Source: Roseibium alexandrii DFL-11 (GTDB taxonomy: Bacteria > Pseudomonadota > Alphaproteobacteria > Rhizobiales > Stappiaceae). Taken from it: a DNA stretch of 64,000 nt. The notes below the pieces were generated by a model. It was not told the origin of the DNA. It was given only the letters and a program-made list of their open reading frames with translations, and did no database searches. Position numbers and translations under genes: made by a program. Shown piece by piece: positions 1 through 9,104 of this stretch. The first letter of the stretch is position 1; the number at the start of each line of letters is the position of its first letter. The stretch is taken from assembly GCF_000158095.2 (NCBI RefSeq), contig NZ_CM011002.1, forward strand, positions 3,071,203 to 3,135,202. Reading direction: 5' to 3'.

Positions 1-334
1 CTTCGGTCAGGATCTGGCCGGAAACATAGAAGGCGACGCTGTCCGGTCCATGTTCCCGGATTGCGGCTGAAAATTTTTCGGCAACGAGAGTCAGTGCCCC
101 GTCCCAATCGGACCGCTTGCCGCCGATTTCCGGATAAAGCAGCCGGTCTTCCAATGACAGGGTTTCCCCCAGCGCTGACCCCTTTGAGCACAACCGGCCG
201 TAGTTAGCCGGATGATCCGGATCGCCGGCAATTCCCACCGATCCGTCTTCTCTGACAGTTGCCAGCACCCCGCATCCCACACCGCAATAAGGGCAAGTGG
301 TCTTGACCGTTTTTTCTTTTGATATGCCGGTCAT
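1..334 (-). CDS. nasA: Assimilatory nitrate reductase catalytic subunit, N-terminal part (cut by window edge)
   Basis: Molybdopterin oxidoreductase that reduces nitrate to nitrite in the cytoplasm. Only the first 111 residues are in the window. They begin MTGISKEKTVKTTCPYCGVG, which carries the CxxCxxxC pattern of the N-terminal [4Fe-4S] site; the fourth cysteine follows in RLCSKGS. Start at 334 is supported by an AAGGAG ribosome binding site seven bases upstream. It is the last visible gene of the nrtA-nrtB-nrtCD-nirB-nirD-nasA run, 49 bases after nirD. The pairing with NirBD supports an assimilatory rather than a respiratory role. The 3' end lies outside the window, so NasA domain content beyond residue 111 cannot be judged. 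Confidence 0.9.
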   Translation of the reverse strand, partial: MTGISKEKTVKTTCPYCGVGCGVLATVREDGSVGIAGDPDHPANYGRLCSKGSALGETLSLEDRLLYPEIGGKRSDWDGALTLVAEKFSAAIREHGPDSVAFYVSGQILTE

Positions 335-383
335 CGGGCGCGGCTCCTTGGGCTTTCCTCGATTTTTGATTGGGTGGACGCGG

Positions 384-731
384 TCAGCTTGCCGACCGGC
401 GTGCCAGATCGTCGGCTGCAAGCAGGATCCGGCCCTGCTCAACCCGGACTGCTGTCATGGCCACTGCCCCTTCGTCTGCGCCCTGGGCAAGGCCTGTTGC
501 CAGGTCAAACACCCAGTTGTGCAAGGGACAGGTCACCGAAGTGCCGTGGACTATGCCCTGACTGAGAGGGCCACCCTTATGCGGGCAACGATCATCCAGT
601 GCGTAAACCTTGTCATCTGCGGTCCGGAATACGGCGATGCAGCCAGCATCGGTTTTCACCACCCGGGCGCCCTCGCGCGGGATGTCTGTCAGGTCGCCGA
701 TGGCGACCCAGTTTCTTGGATGCGCGTTCAT
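384..731 (-). CDS. nirD: Nitrite reductase [NAD(P)H] small subunit, with intact Rieske ligands
   Basis: 115 residues, beginning MNAHPRNWVAIGDLTD. Small subunit of cytoplasmic NADH-nitrite reductase, partner of NirB. The start at 731 overlaps the nirB stop as ATGA, so the genes are translationally coupled; a longer in-frame extension upstream lies inside nirB and is rejected. A full Rieske pattern is visible: C49-P-H51 and C68-P-L-H71. From family knowledge, the E. coli NirD has the fold but not the cluster ligands, so this version probably binds a [2Fe-2S] cluster and could take part in electron transfer. The fold itself is inferred. Confidence 0.93.
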   Translation of the reverse strand: MNAHPRNWVAIGDLTDIPREGARVVKTDAGCIAVFRTADDKVYALDDRCPHKGGPLSQGIVHGTSVTCPLHNWVFDLATGLAQGADEGAVAMTAVRVEQGRILLAADDLARRSAS

Positions 732-3190
732 TCCGCCGCCTCCTGAGTGAGCACTGCCATCGGCTTGAACTCGTGCTTGTCCTTGCCTGAAACACGCTCC
801 GACCATGGATCGACCTGGGCAAACTTCTGGGAGAAGACAAAGCGGTCATAATAGGCTTTGCGCTTGTCCGTATCGTCCATGATCTGACGGCGGATCTCGT
901 CATAGCCGATGCGTTTGGCCCACTTGTAGATCCGTTCCAGGTAGTGGCCCTGCTCCCGGTACATTTGCGTGAGCGCGACGATATGTTCGAGCGCCTCGTC
1001 TTCGGTTGTGACGAGACCGAGAATTTCCGTGCCCTTGATGTCGAGCCCGGCAGCGCCCGCAAAGTGAATTTCAAAGCCGCTGTCGACACAGACAACCCCG
1101 ATGTCCTTGCAGGTGGCTTCCGCGCAGTTTCGCGGGCACCCGGAGACAGCCAGCTTCAGTTTGGCCGGTGTCCAGGAGCCCCACATGAATTTCTCGATCC
1201 GTATGCCGAAACCTGTGGAGTCCTGTGTTCCGAACCGGCACCAGTCCGTGCCGACACATGTCTTCACGGTCCGAAGGCCTTTCGCATAGGCCTGACCTGA
1301 CACGAACCCGGCCTTGCCGAGATCGGCCCACACGGCGGGCAGGTCTTCTTTCTTGATGCCCAGCATGTCGATGCGCTGACCGCCGGTGCATTTCACTGCC
1401 GGAATATTGAACTTGTCGACCACATCGGCAATGGCACGCAGCTCCTTGGAGGACGTCATCCCGCCCCACATGCGCGGAACGACCGAATAGGTCCCGTCCT
1501 TCTGGATGTTGGCGTGGACGCGCTCGTTGATGAAGCGCGACTGATAATCATCCGCATATTCATCCGGCCACTCGCTGACGAGATAGTAGTTCAGTGCCGG
1601 ACGACACTTGGCGCAGCCGCCGGAAGTGGTCCATTCCAGATCTTGCATCACGGCCGGAATGGTCGTCAGTCCCTTGGACTTGATCAACCGGCGGACATCC
1701 GAATGCCCGAGATGCGTGCAGCCGCACATCGGCGTGACAGCCGCCGGATTGTAAGCATCGCCCAAGGTTACCTGCATGAGCTGTTCGACCAGTCCTGTAC
1801 AAGTGCCGCACGATGCCGAGGCCTTGGTGTGAGCGCGCACGTCATCAAGGGTGGTCAGGCCCTTGTCAGTGAGCGCGCCAACGATTTTCGATTTGCATAC
1901 GCCGTTGCAGCCGCAGATTTCCGCATCATCCGGCAAGGCTGCAACGGCCGCCGTAGGGTCCAGGGGGGCGCCCCCCTGATACGCCTGGCCGAAAATCAGG
2001 GTCTCCCGCATTTCGGAGATATCTGATTGTTTTTTCAAAAGATCGAAGAACCACGGGCCATCGGCTGTCTCCCCGTAAAGCACCGCGCCAATGATCTTGT
2101 TGTCCTTCAAAACGAGGCGCTTGTAGACCCCGGCGGCGGCATCGCGCAGAACGATTTCCTCACGGTCTTCGCCTTCGGCAAAATCACCGGCCGAATAAAG
2201 ATCAACACCGGTGACCTTGAGCTTTGTTGCCGTGACCGAGCCTGTGTATTCGGACGTTCCACCCAGAAGATTTTCCGCGATAACCTCTGCCATCTCATAG
2301 AGCGGGGCAACCAGACCGTAACACTGGCCATTATGTTCCACGCATTCGCCGAGCGCGTAGATGTCCGGGTCGGCCGTGCGCATGGTGTCGTCAACGAGAA
2401 TTCCGCGATTGACATCCAGCCCGGCCGTCCTTGCAAGATCCGCTGACGGGCGAATGCCAACCGCCATCACAACGATGCGCGCTTCGATCTCCGTGCCATC
2501 GTCCAGCCGGATACCTTTGACATTCCCGGCACCATCATCGACGATTTCGTGGCTGTTGGCTTTGGTGCGCACATCAATGCCGCGGCGCTTGAATTCTTCC
2601 TCCAGCAGAAACCCGGCTGCCGGATCGAGCTGGCGTTCCATCAGCGTCGGCATCAGGTGAAGAACCGTGACCTCCATGCTCTGCATCTTCAGACCGGCTG
2701 CGGCTTCAAGGCCAAGCAGCCCGCCGCCAATCACAACGGCGCGGCCTCCGTCCTTTGCGGCGTCCAGCATCTGGTCGACATCATCGAGATCGCGATAGGT
2801 CAGGACGCCATTGAGGTCCTTGCCCGGCAGCGGGATGATGAACGGGTTGGACCCGGTCGCAATCACCAGGTTGTCGTAGTTGACGGTGATGCCGTTTTCC
2901 GATGTGACGGTTTTGGCAGAACGGTCGATCTCCGAGATGCGGGCCGACTTGTGCAGGGTCACGCCGTGCTCAGTGTACCAGTCGTCGCCATGGGTGATGA
3001 TGTCTTCATAGGACTTCTCACCGGAGAGGACCGGGGACAGCATCAAGCGATTGTAGTTCACCCGTGGTTCGGCATTGAAAATGGTGACGTCATAGGCGTC
3101 CTTGTCCTGATCAAACAGGTGCTCCAGCATCCGGCCCGACGCCATGCCGTTGCCGATGATGACAAGCTTTTGTTTCGTCATAGTTGCCAT
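728..3190 (-). CDS. nirB: Nitrite reductase [NAD(P)H] large subunit
   Basis: 820 residues; reduces nitrite to ammonium with NAD(P)H in the cytoplasm. Domain order visible: an N-terminal FAD/NAD disulfide-reductase-like part (VIIGNGMASGRMLE, later VVIGGGLLGLEAA), a BFD-type [2Fe-2S] domain (CGCNGVCKS, then SCGTCTGLV), then siroheme/[4Fe-4S] domains with TCVGTDWCRFG and SGCPRNCAEA. This is the usual length for NirB. The start at 3190 (MATMTKQKL) follows an AAAGGGGG ribosome binding site; the longer frame upstream overlaps the ABC gene. It begins 7 bases after nrtCD and overlaps nirD by 4 bases, so it belongs to one transcript. Confidence 0.96.
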   Translation of the reverse strand: MATMTKQKLVIIGNGMASGRMLEHLFDQDKDAYDVTIFNAEPRVNYNRLMLSPVLSGEKSYEDIITHGDDWYTEHGVTLHKSARISEIDRSAKTVTSENGITVNYDNLVIATGSNPFIIPLPGKDLNGVLTYRDLDDVDQMLDAAKDGGRAVVIGGGLLGLEAAAGLKMQSMEVTVLHLMPTLMERQLDPAAGFLLEEEFKRRGIDVRTKANSHEIVDDGAGNVKGIRLDDGTEIEARIVVMAVGIRPSADLARTAGLDVNRGILVDDTMRTADPDIYALGECVEHNGQCYGLVAPLYEMAEVIAENLLGGTSEYTGSVTATKLKVTGVDLYSAGDFAEGEDREEIVLRDAAAGVYKRLVLKDNKIIGAVLYGETADGPWFFDLLKKQSDISEMRETLIFGQAYQGGAPLDPTAAVAALPDDAEICGCNGVCKSKIVGALTDKGLTTLDDVRAHTKASASCGTCTGLVEQLMQVTLGDAYNPAAVTPMCGCTHLGHSDVRRLIKSKGLTTIPAVMQDLEWTTSGGCAKCRPALNYYLVSEWPDEYADDYQSRFINERVHANIQKDGTYSVVPRMWGGMTSSKELRAIADVVDKFNIPAVKCTGGQRIDMLGIKKEDLPAVWADLGKAGFVSGQAYAKGLRTVKTCVGTDWCRFGTQDSTGFGIRIEKFMWGSWTPAKLKLAVSGCPRNCAEATCKDIGVVCVDSGFEIHFAGAAGLDIKGTEILGLVTTEDEALEHIVALTQMYREQGHYLERIYKWAKRIGYDEIRRQIMDDTDKRKAYYDRFVFSQKFAQVDPWSERVSGKDKHEFKPMAVLTQEAAE

Positions 3191-3197
3191 CCCCCTT

Positions 3198-4958
3198 TCA
3201 TTCCGCTGCTTCGATCGCGGCCTTTTGGCGGGCCATGCGCGCAGCGCGTTTTTCCTGGATGGATTTGAGTTGGTCTTCACTCGGATCCGCACCGCCCTCA
3301 TAGGCTTCAAGGAAGTCGAGAAGTTCTTCGCGGTAGGCGTAGTAATCCGGGTGGGCCAGCAGGTCCTTGCGAGAGCGCGGGCGTGGCAGGTCCACCTCCA
3401 TGATGTTGCCGATCCTGGCATTCGGGCCGTTCGACATCATCACCACCCGGTCGGCGAGCAGGATCGCTTCATCGACATCATGGGTCACGCAGATCGCCGT
3501 CACTTGCGTCCGCTTCCAGACATCCATCAGAACATCCTGCAGTTCCCAACGGGTGAGGCTGTCGAGCATGCCGAAAGGTTCATCGAGAAGGAGCAGTTTT
3601 GGGGACAATGCAAAGGCGCGGGCAATGCCGACGCGCTGCTTCATGCCGTTGGACAGGTCGACGGCCGGTTTTTGCATGGCATCAGCGAGACCGACCTTGG
3701 ACAGGTAGTATTCGATGACGTCCCGCTTTTCCTGTTTGGACGCGTCCGGATAAACCTTGTCGACGCCAAGCGCGACATTTTCATAGGCCGTCAGCCAGGG
3801 CATCAGGCTTGGTGCCTGAAAAACGACCGCCCGGTCGGGACCTGCCTGCGTGACATGCGTGCCGTCCAGGATGATGGCACCCTCGGTGATCGGATTGAGA
3901 CCCGCGACCATGGACAGAACCGTCGACTTGCCGCAACCGGAATGGCCGATCAGCGTAATGAACTCGCTCTTGTTCATTTTCAGGTTAAAGCCATCAACAA
4001 CAGTCAGCGGACCTTTCGGCGTTGGATAGACCTTCTGGAGCTGAGAGAACTCGAGGAAACGCTCGTCTTTTAGCGTTTCAGAAGCCTTCTCGTAGATTGC
4101 GGGCAGTTTGTCGTCCGTCTTCAGCCGCTGGGTGATCGGCACGATGTTCGGCAGAACAATATCGCGCTCCAGATCCGCGCCGCGTTCGGCCCCAACCTCC
4201 ATCAGATACTCGGTAATGTCTGCCCGCAGCTTGATGAACTCATCGTTGTGATTGAGTTCGCCGCGGTCCCGCGGACGTTTGAACGGCACCTGGAATTCCG
4301 GTCCGAGCGTTGCAGACGTTCCGGGTTTCAATGGAATGATCCGGTCGGCCAGCAGGATCGCCTCATCCACGTCATTGGTGATGAGAACGATGGTCTTCTT
4401 TTCCTGCTCGCAGATCGCGGCGAATTCGTCCTGCAGCTTGGCGCGGGTCAGGGCGTCCAGCGCGGAGAGCGGTTCATCGAGCAGCAGGAGTTCGGGCTGC
4501 ATGGCAAGTGCCCGGGCCACCGCCACGCGCTGGCGCATGCCGCCGGAAAGTTCCGCCGGCTTGCGATCCTTGGCATGAGCCAGACCGACCATCTCGATGT
4601 ATTTGTCGCAGATTTCCTTGCGCTCTTTTGCGCTCTTTTTCCTGAAAACGCTGTCGACCGCAAGAGCGACATTTCCCGTGACCGAAAGCCACGGCATCAG
4701 AGAATAGGACTGGAAGACAACACCCCGGTTCGGGCTCGGGCCGTCAATTTCCTTGCCCTTGAAGACGATCCCGCCAGTGTCCGGTTCGATCAGGCCCGCG
4801 AGCATGGAAATGAGGGTCGTCTTGCCGGTTCCCGAGAACCCGACGATGGCAATGAACTCGCCATCCTCGACCTTGAGATTGATGTCGTCCAGAACATCGG
4901 TGCGGCTCGCGCCTTCACCGTAAGACTTGGAGACGCCGGAGATTTCCAAAAAGGGCAT
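3198..4958 (-). CDS. nrtCD: Nitrate ABC transporter ATPase with two fused nucleotide-binding domains (NrtC/NrtD type)
   Basis: 586 residues holding two complete ABC ATPase domains in one chain. The first has Walker [10 protein letters not shown], signature LSGGMRQRV and Walker [13 protein letters not shown]. The second has Walker [10 protein letters not shown], a variant signature LSNGMKQRV and Walker [14 protein letters not shown] linker of roughly 60 residues joins them. In cyanobacteria NrtC and NrtD are separate genes and NrtC carries a solute-binding-like domain instead; that domain is absent here. The start at 4958 (MPFLEISGV) follows AAGGAG. The gene lies 10 bases after nrtB and should energise nitrate uptake. 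NrtC/NrtD naming is by context; nitrite or cyanate transport by relatives is possible. Confidence 0.9.
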   Translation of the reverse strand: MPFLEISGVSKSYGEGASRTDVLDDINLKVEDGEFIAIVGFSGTGKTTLISMLAGLIEPDTGGIVFKGKEIDGPSPNRGVVFQSYSLMPWLSVTGNVALAVDSVFRKKSAKERKEICDKYIEMVGLAHAKDRKPAELSGGMRQRVAVARALAMQPELLLLDEPLSALDALTRAKLQDEFAAICEQEKKTIVLITNDVDEAILLADRIIPLKPGTSATLGPEFQVPFKRPRDRGELNHNDEFIKLRADITEYLMEVGAERGADLERDIVLPNIVPITQRLKTDDKLPAIYEKASETLKDERFLEFSQLQKVYPTPKGPLTVVDGFNLKMNKSEFITLIGHSGCGKSTVLSMVAGLNPITEGAIILDGTHVTQAGPDRAVVFQAPSLMPWLTAYENVALGVDKVYPDASKQEKRDVIEYYLSKVGLADAMQKPAVDLSNGMKQRVGIARAFALSPKLLLLDEPFGMLDSLTRWELQDVLMDVWKRTQVTAICVTHDVDEAILLADRVVMMSNGPNARIGNIMEVDLPRPRSRKDLLAHPDYYAYREELLDFLEAYEGGADPSEDQLKSIQEKRAARMARQKAAIEAAE

Positions 4959-4968
4959 CAGGGTCTCC

Positions 4969-6051
4969 TTAGCGGTTCGCGCTGAATGTGAAGGCGCGCT
5001 GAAGGGCAAACATCAGCCGGTCGAGCATGAACCCGATGAGGCCAATGGTCAGAACAGCAACCATGATCTTTGCAAGCGACTGGGAGGAGCCGTTCTGGAA
5101 CTCGTCCCAGACGAATTTGCCAAGACCCGGGTTCTGCGCGAGCATTTCAGCGGCGATCAGAACCATCCAGCCCACACCCAGCGACAGACGCAGACCGGTG
5201 AAGATCAACGGCAAGGAGGAGGGCAGAACCAGCTTGGTGATCGTTTTCCAGGTCGGCAGCTGCAAAACCCGGCCGACATTCATCAGGTCCTTGTCGACAG
5301 AGGCAACGCCGAGGGCCGTGTTGATCAAGGTCGGCCACATGGAGCAGAGCGTGACTGTGACGGCCGAGATCAAAAGGGATTTCGACAACCAGTCATACGG
5401 ATTGGCGTAGGTCGCAGACACGATCATCGTGACGATCGGCAGCCAGGCGAGCGGGGAGACCGGCTTGAAGATCTGGATTAGCGGATTGATTGCACCGTTG
5501 AAGGTGCGCGACAGGCCTGAAGCAATACCGAGCGGAACGGCGATGATTGTTGCGATCAGAAATCCGAGACCAACGGTCAACAGGGATGTACCGATCTGGT
5601 CGATGTAGGTCGGTTTGCCCGTATAAGTCCGGTGCTTGATGCGATCGGTCTTGCCTTCTGCGGCAAGCTTTGCGTTTCGGGCGTCCTGCCGCTCGTAGAA
5701 GGCGTCCGCCTTTCCACGTTCGCGCACATGGTCTTCCCAAAGGTTGACCGTTTGGGTCCAAACCTGCGCCGGCCCTGGAACAGCGCCAAGAGATGTCTGA
5801 ACCTGCGGTGCTAGCACTGCCCACATGGTAAGAAACGCCAGTATACCGATCAGCGGGATCACGAGCACTCGCTTCAACTCGCCCATCTGTTCTTTCGGGC
5901 TGTCACCAGCGGCGATTTTCAGGAGCGGCACCAGCCAGGAAAAGCCCAGCGCATCCAGCCAGCCACCGGCCTTGTTGATCGAGGTGAAAAGTTTTTCCTT
6001 GCGGGCGGCCCGGGCAAGGTCCGGGGAGCTGGCTGTGTCGGCGTTGGCCAT
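4969..6051 (-). CDS. nrtB: Nitrate ABC transporter permease
   Basis: 360 residues, inner-membrane permease of the nitrate importer, BPD_transp_1 family. A first membrane segment lies near residues 60-82 ([19 protein letters not shown]). Then comes a long charged loop (about 100-150), then a cluster of segments from about 155 onward. The EAA-like coupling region is around [18 protein letters not shown]. This is longer than the roughly 280 residues of a minimal permease, because of the N-terminal extension and the loop; this layout is familiar in alphaproteobacterial NrtB proteins. It is placed between nrtA and the double ATPase gene with a 10-base gap to the latter. Confidence 0.93.
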   Translation of the reverse strand: MANADTASSPDLARAARKEKLFTSINKAGGWLDALGFSWLVPLLKIAAGDSPKEQMGELKRVLVIPLIGILAFLTMWAVLAPQVQTSLGAVPGPAQVWTQTVNLWEDHVRERGKADAFYERQDARNAKLAAEGKTDRIKHRTYTGKPTYIDQIGTSLLTVGLGFLIATIIAVPLGIASGLSRTFNGAINPLIQIFKPVSPLAWLPIVTMIVSATYANPYDWLSKSLLISAVTVTLCSMWPTLINTALGVASVDKDLMNVGRVLQLPTWKTITKLVLPSSLPLIFTGLRLSLGVGWMVLIAAEMLAQNPGLGKFVWDEFQNGSSQSLAKIMVAVLTIGLIGFMLDRLMFALQRAFTFSANR

Positions 6052-6095
6052 CGGTGGCGTCCCTTAACGTCTGAATTCTGGTGTTGGGGAGGTGG

Positions 6096-6120
6096 AGCGG
6101 CCGGGCTGCTGACCGCCGCT
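6096..6120 (-). repeat. Short inverted repeat between nrtA and nrtB
   Basis: AGCGGC (6096-6101) and GCCGCT (6115-6120) could form a 6-bp stem with a 13-base loop in the nrtA-nrtB intergenic RNA. There is no U-tract, so it is not a Rho-independent terminator. Such stems after a binding-protein gene often protect the upstream message and give more binding protein than permease; that role is inference. Confidence 0.3.
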
Positions 6121-6134
6121 CTCACAGTCGGGGA

Positions 6135-7541
6135 TTAACCGCCGACCACTTCGTTGCCGTCAACAACCTGCTTGCCTTTCAGGCCGATCGGCAGGCTGTC
6201 GATGTAGGCATTGGGCTGTTTACCGTCGTAAGGAATGCCGTCAATGATGTCGGCTGCCGGTGTCGGAGTACGGTAACCATCGCTGTCCCACGGGAAGTCT
6301 TCCTCGGCCACGTGACCTTCCTCGACCAGCATGCGGGCTGCTTTCAGATAGGTGTCCGGCAGGTAGACGGACTTGGCGACTTCGTCATACCAGCTGTCCG
6401 GCTTGTGCTCGGTGATCTGCCCCCAGCGGCGCATCTGTGTCAGGTACCAGACAGCATCCGAATAGTATGGGTAGGTCGCGAAGTAGCGGTAAAACACGTT
6501 GAAGTCCGGCACTTCACGCTTGTCACCCTTTTCGTATTCGAAAGTCCCGGTCATGGAGTTGGCGATGACTTCTGCATCCGCGCCGACATATTCGGAACGG
6601 GCCAGGATCTCGACCGCTTCCATGCGGTTGGCGTTGTCGTTTTCATCCAGCCACTTGGCAGCACGGATGAGCGCCTTGGTGATGGCGAGAGTGGTGTTCG
6701 GATTTTCCTCGGTGAATTCCTTGGTCATTCCGAAAACCTTCTCTGGATTGTTTTTCCAGATCTCGTAGTCGGTGATCACCGGAACGCCGATGCCCTTGAA
6801 CACTGCTTGCTGGTTCCAGGGTTCGCCGACGCAATAGCCGTAAATCGTACCGGCTTCGAGTGTCGCCGGCATTTGCGGCGGTGGGGTCACGGACAAAAGC
6901 GCTTCCCCCATGATCTGACCGGAGATGTCCGTCTCGGAATAAAAGCCTGGGTGGATATCACCAGAGGCGAGCCAGTAGCGCAGCTCATAGTTGTGCGTGG
7001 AAACCGGGAAAACCATACCCATGTTGAATGGCTTGCCTTCGTCGATGAACTTTTCGACGACCGGCTTTAGGGCTGCCGCGCTGATTGGGTGCTGCGGACG
7101 GCCATCATCCATTTTCGGGATGTTCGGCTTCATCATTTCCCAGATTTCGTTGGAAACGGTGATGCCGTTGCCGTTGAGATCCATGGAGAACGGGGTGACA
7201 ATATGGGCCTTGGTGCCGAAGCCGATGGTGGCAGCCAGCGGCTGACCAGCCAGCATGTGGGCTCCGTCCAGTTCGCCGGTGATGACCCGGTCAAGAAGAA
7301 CCTTCCAGTTGGCCTGGGGCTCAAGCGTAACGAAGAGGCCCTCGTCTTCAAAGTAGCCAAGCTCATAGGCAACGGCGAGCGGGGCCATATCGGTCAGCTT
7401 AATAAAGCCAAAGGTCAGCTCATCTTTTTCAACATCGAGCATATCAGCCATAGCCCCGGTCGCCGGGGCCAGAGCTGTTACGGCCAGCAAAGTGCCAAGT
7501 GCGGTCCGCCGGGTGAATTTGAGTGTATCTCTGAGTTTCAC
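6135..7541 (-). CDS. nrtA: Nitrate ABC transporter substrate-binding protein
   Basis: 468 residues, NrtA/CmpA family periplasmic binding protein. The N-terminus [20 protein letters not shown] followed by a hydrophobic stretch to ATGAMA resembles a Tat-type signal with a twin arginine; no lipobox cysteine was seen. Family-like segments include [14 protein letters not shown] and [11 protein letters not shown], the latter shared with the NasS protein upstream. The start is GTG at 7541, read as methionine; a downstream ATG would remove the signal peptide. It is the first gene of the nitrate operon, preceded by a 390-base region containing promoter, hairpins and terminator, so its expression should depend on NasT antitermination. 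Confidence 0.94.
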   Translation of the reverse strand: MKLRDTLKFTRRTALGTLLAVTALAPATGAMADMLDVEKDELTFGFIKLTDMAPLAVAYELGYFEDEGLFVTLEPQANWKVLLDRVITGELDGAHMLAGQPLAATIGFGTKAHIVTPFSMDLNGNGITVSNEIWEMMKPNIPKMDDGRPQHPISAAALKPVVEKFIDEGKPFNMGMVFPVSTHNYELRYWLASGDIHPGFYSETDISGQIMGEALLSVTPPPQMPATLEAGTIYGYCVGEPWNQQAVFKGIGVPVITDYEIWKNNPEKVFGMTKEFTEENPNTTLAITKALIRAAKWLDENDNANRMEAVEILARSEYVGADAEVIANSMTGTFEYEKGDKREVPDFNVFYRYFATYPYYSDAVWYLTQMRRWGQITEHKPDSWYDEVAKSVYLPDTYLKAARMLVEEGHVAEEDFPWDSDGYRTPTPAADIIDGIPYDGKQPNAYIDSLPIGLKGKQVVDGNEVVGG

Positions 7542-7595
7542 GTCCTGTCCCTCGCAGTTCTTTTTGTGCTGCAGCGCAGCATTGGAAGGTCAAAG

Positions 7596-7661
7596 AAAAA
7601 GCCGCCGACTGATCCTGCGGGCCTTTGGGAGGAGGAACCTGCAAGTCAGAACGGCGGCTTT
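7596..7661 (-). terminator. Rho-independent terminator in the nrtA leader (regulated attenuator)
   Basis: The two arms AAAGCCGCCG (7598-7607) and CGGCGGCTTT (7652-7661) are perfectly complementary over 10 bp. Read on the minus strand, the second arm runs directly into a T-rich tract (7600-7596). The loop is unusually long, about 44 bases, with a smaller CTGA/TCAG pairing inside. It stands 55 bases before the nrtA start and 6 bases after the second leader hairpin, the position expected for the terminator controlled by an ANTAR antiterminator. Confidence 0.8.
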
Positions 7662-7667
7662 GCCTGA

Positions 7668-7710
7668 ACGCCCGCCAATGGGCGCGATATCGTGAGGCCA
7701 ACGTCGGCCT
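7668..7710 (-). promoter_or_regulatory. Tandem hairpins, probable NasT (ANTAR) RNA target
   Basis: Two stem-loops lie in the predicted leader RNA. Hairpin 1 is 7710-7695: stem AGGCC/GGCCU with a six-base loop GACGUU. Hairpin 2 is 7685-7668: stem GCGCCC/GGGCGU with a six-base loop AUUGGC. ANTAR regulators are known to bind paired hexaloop hairpins with A at loop position 1 and G at position 4. Hairpin 2 fits exactly; hairpin 1 has the G4 but G instead of A at position 1. The two are 9 bases apart, right after the predicted transcription start and before the terminator. Confidence 0.7.
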
Positions 7711-7724
7711 TGTTTTTACTGTTA

Positions 7725-7739
7725 GCAGGAAGCGTGCCA
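7725..7739 (-). promoter_or_regulatory. Sigma-54 type promoter of the nitrate operon
   Basis: On the minus strand, TGGCAC (7739-7734), five bases, then CTGC (7728-7725) matches the -24/-12 pattern TGGCAC-N5-TTGC with one mismatch. The predicted start is near 7713, three bases before the first leader hairpin, which makes the layout coherent. Sigma-54 with NtrC is the usual control of nitrate assimilation in this group. A clear NtrC dyad was not found upstream; TGCACC at 7782-7787 is only a half-site. Confidence 0.65.
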
Positions 7740-7934
7740 AACGCTGCGTTTTGTAATTTCCTTATATTTTCCAATGCCGCATGCACCTGAACCCGAACAT
7801 GCGCCTATTGCCACCGCATCAATTTCTGGCCAATTTCGGAGGCATTTGATGCTTTTTTGTGCATCGCAACAGAAATCATTGGGCAAGCCAAAGGCGCGTT
7901 CTGCATCACAAGCTGCCGATAGATGTTCCACCCT

Positions 7935-9104
7935 TCATACCGTCCCCATATCAAACAGACGGATGGTTTGTGCGCCCTCATCCGGGCCAATACCTAGAGC
8001 CTCTTCATAGAGAGCTGGAGAAAAGATTGCCGCTGCTTCCCTATCCGCTTTCGGATCAGACACGGCCTGCCCCCAACGAACCATCTGACTGTAGAACCAG
8101 ACACCTTGCGCGGGCGAGGGCGCGGCACGGGCTCCGCCGGAGAAAGTTAGAAAATCCGGTATGCTCTTGCGTGTGTTTTGACCAAGTCTCATGTCTCCGC
8201 CGAGCGCGGGCAAGCAGAGCCCGGGGGAACAGGCGAGAAAGTTAGGCCCTGCCAGTAACTTTGCAAGTTCGTTCAAATTTTCAGGCCGGGCGCACCAATC
8301 GGCGGCGTCCGATATAGCCCTCATCAGTGCGGACAAGGTACCTGGATGGGCGTTCGCCCACTTCCGGGTGACACCGAGAACCTTTTCCGGGCTGTCAGGC
8401 CAAATGGCCTGTTTGTAGGTTGCAATTCGGCCTGTCCCAGCCTGAACTGCTGCCGTGTTCCAGGGTTCGCCAACACAATAGCCATCCAGTTGGCCTGTAG
8501 CGAGCGCATCGGCCATCAGCTGCGGCGGTAGTACGGAGATCTCGACATCCGTGTCCGGATCGAGCCCCGCGGCAGCGAGCCAATAGCGAAGCTCATACGC
8601 ATGACCAGAAAAGGGATGAACAACACCAAACCGTAGCAAACTGTCACCGTTTTCACGGCGCTTTGAGAGCACTTTGGCGAGAGCGGACCCGGTGGAGGTC
8701 GGATCACCATCCGGATCGGCGCCAAAACCGGCCATTTGCCGCCAAACAGGGATTGCCACCGTAATTGCGTTCCCTCCGAGCCCCAGCACCATCGGTGCCA
8801 GCATGGGGACTGCCAGACTGGTCAGGTTGAGACTCGCCGCAATCGGCATGGGAGCCAGCATGTGCGCCACATCGAAGTGGCCGACAGCCAGCCGGTCGCG
8901 GATGTTTGCCCAGGAGGTTTCCCGGATAAGCTGGAGTGCAATGCCTTCTCGTTCGGCAAAGCCCTTTTCCTTTGCCGCCACCAACACAGCGCTGTCGAGC
9001 AGCGGTATGAACCCGGCAATCACCGGTGTCAGTTTGGTGCCCATATTCTCCTGCTCTCCCCGATAGCCGCCCCTCCCTGGCGTTTCGTTTTTTTGTGCAT
9101 CCAT
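7935..9104 (-). CDS. nasS: NasS, cytoplasmic nitrate/nitrite sensor of the NasS-NasT pair
   Basis: 389 residues related to NrtA (shared [13 protein letters not shown] and [14 protein letters not shown] segments) but with no signal peptide, as expected of the cytoplasmic sensor NasS. From work on Azotobacter and Paracoccus, NasS binds NasT when nitrate is absent and releases it when nitrate or nitrite binds, allowing antitermination. The gene overlaps nasT (TGATG at 9102-9106), so equal production of the two proteins is likely. An alternative start at MGTKLTPV (9044) is possible but the coupling favours 9104. Its own transcript must end before or continue into the nrtA leader region. Confidence 0.9.
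   Translation of the reverse strand: MDAQKNETPGRGGYRGEQENMGTKLTPVIAGFIPLLDSAVLVAAKEKGFAEREGIALQLIRETSWANIRDRLAVGHFDVAHMLAPMPIAASLNLTSLAVPMLAPMVLGLGGNAITVAIPVWRQMAGFGADPDGDPTSTGSALAKVLSKRRENGDSLLRFGVVHPFSGHAYELRYWLAAAGLDPDTDVEISVLPPQLMADALATGQLDGYCVGEPWNTAAVQAGTGRIATYKQAIWPDSPEKVLGVTRKWANAHPGTLSALMRAISDAADWCARPENLNELAKLLAGPNFLACSPGLCLPALGGDMRLGQNTRKSIPDFLTFSGGARAAPSPAQGVWFYSQMVRWGQAVSDPKADREAAAIFSPALYEEALGIGPDEGAQTIRLFDMGTV

Noticed and set aside
7848..7865. GATGC-N8-GCATC as an NtrC enhancer site for the nitrate operon
   Set aside because: Spacing and arms do not match the TGC-N11-GCA form of NtrC sites.
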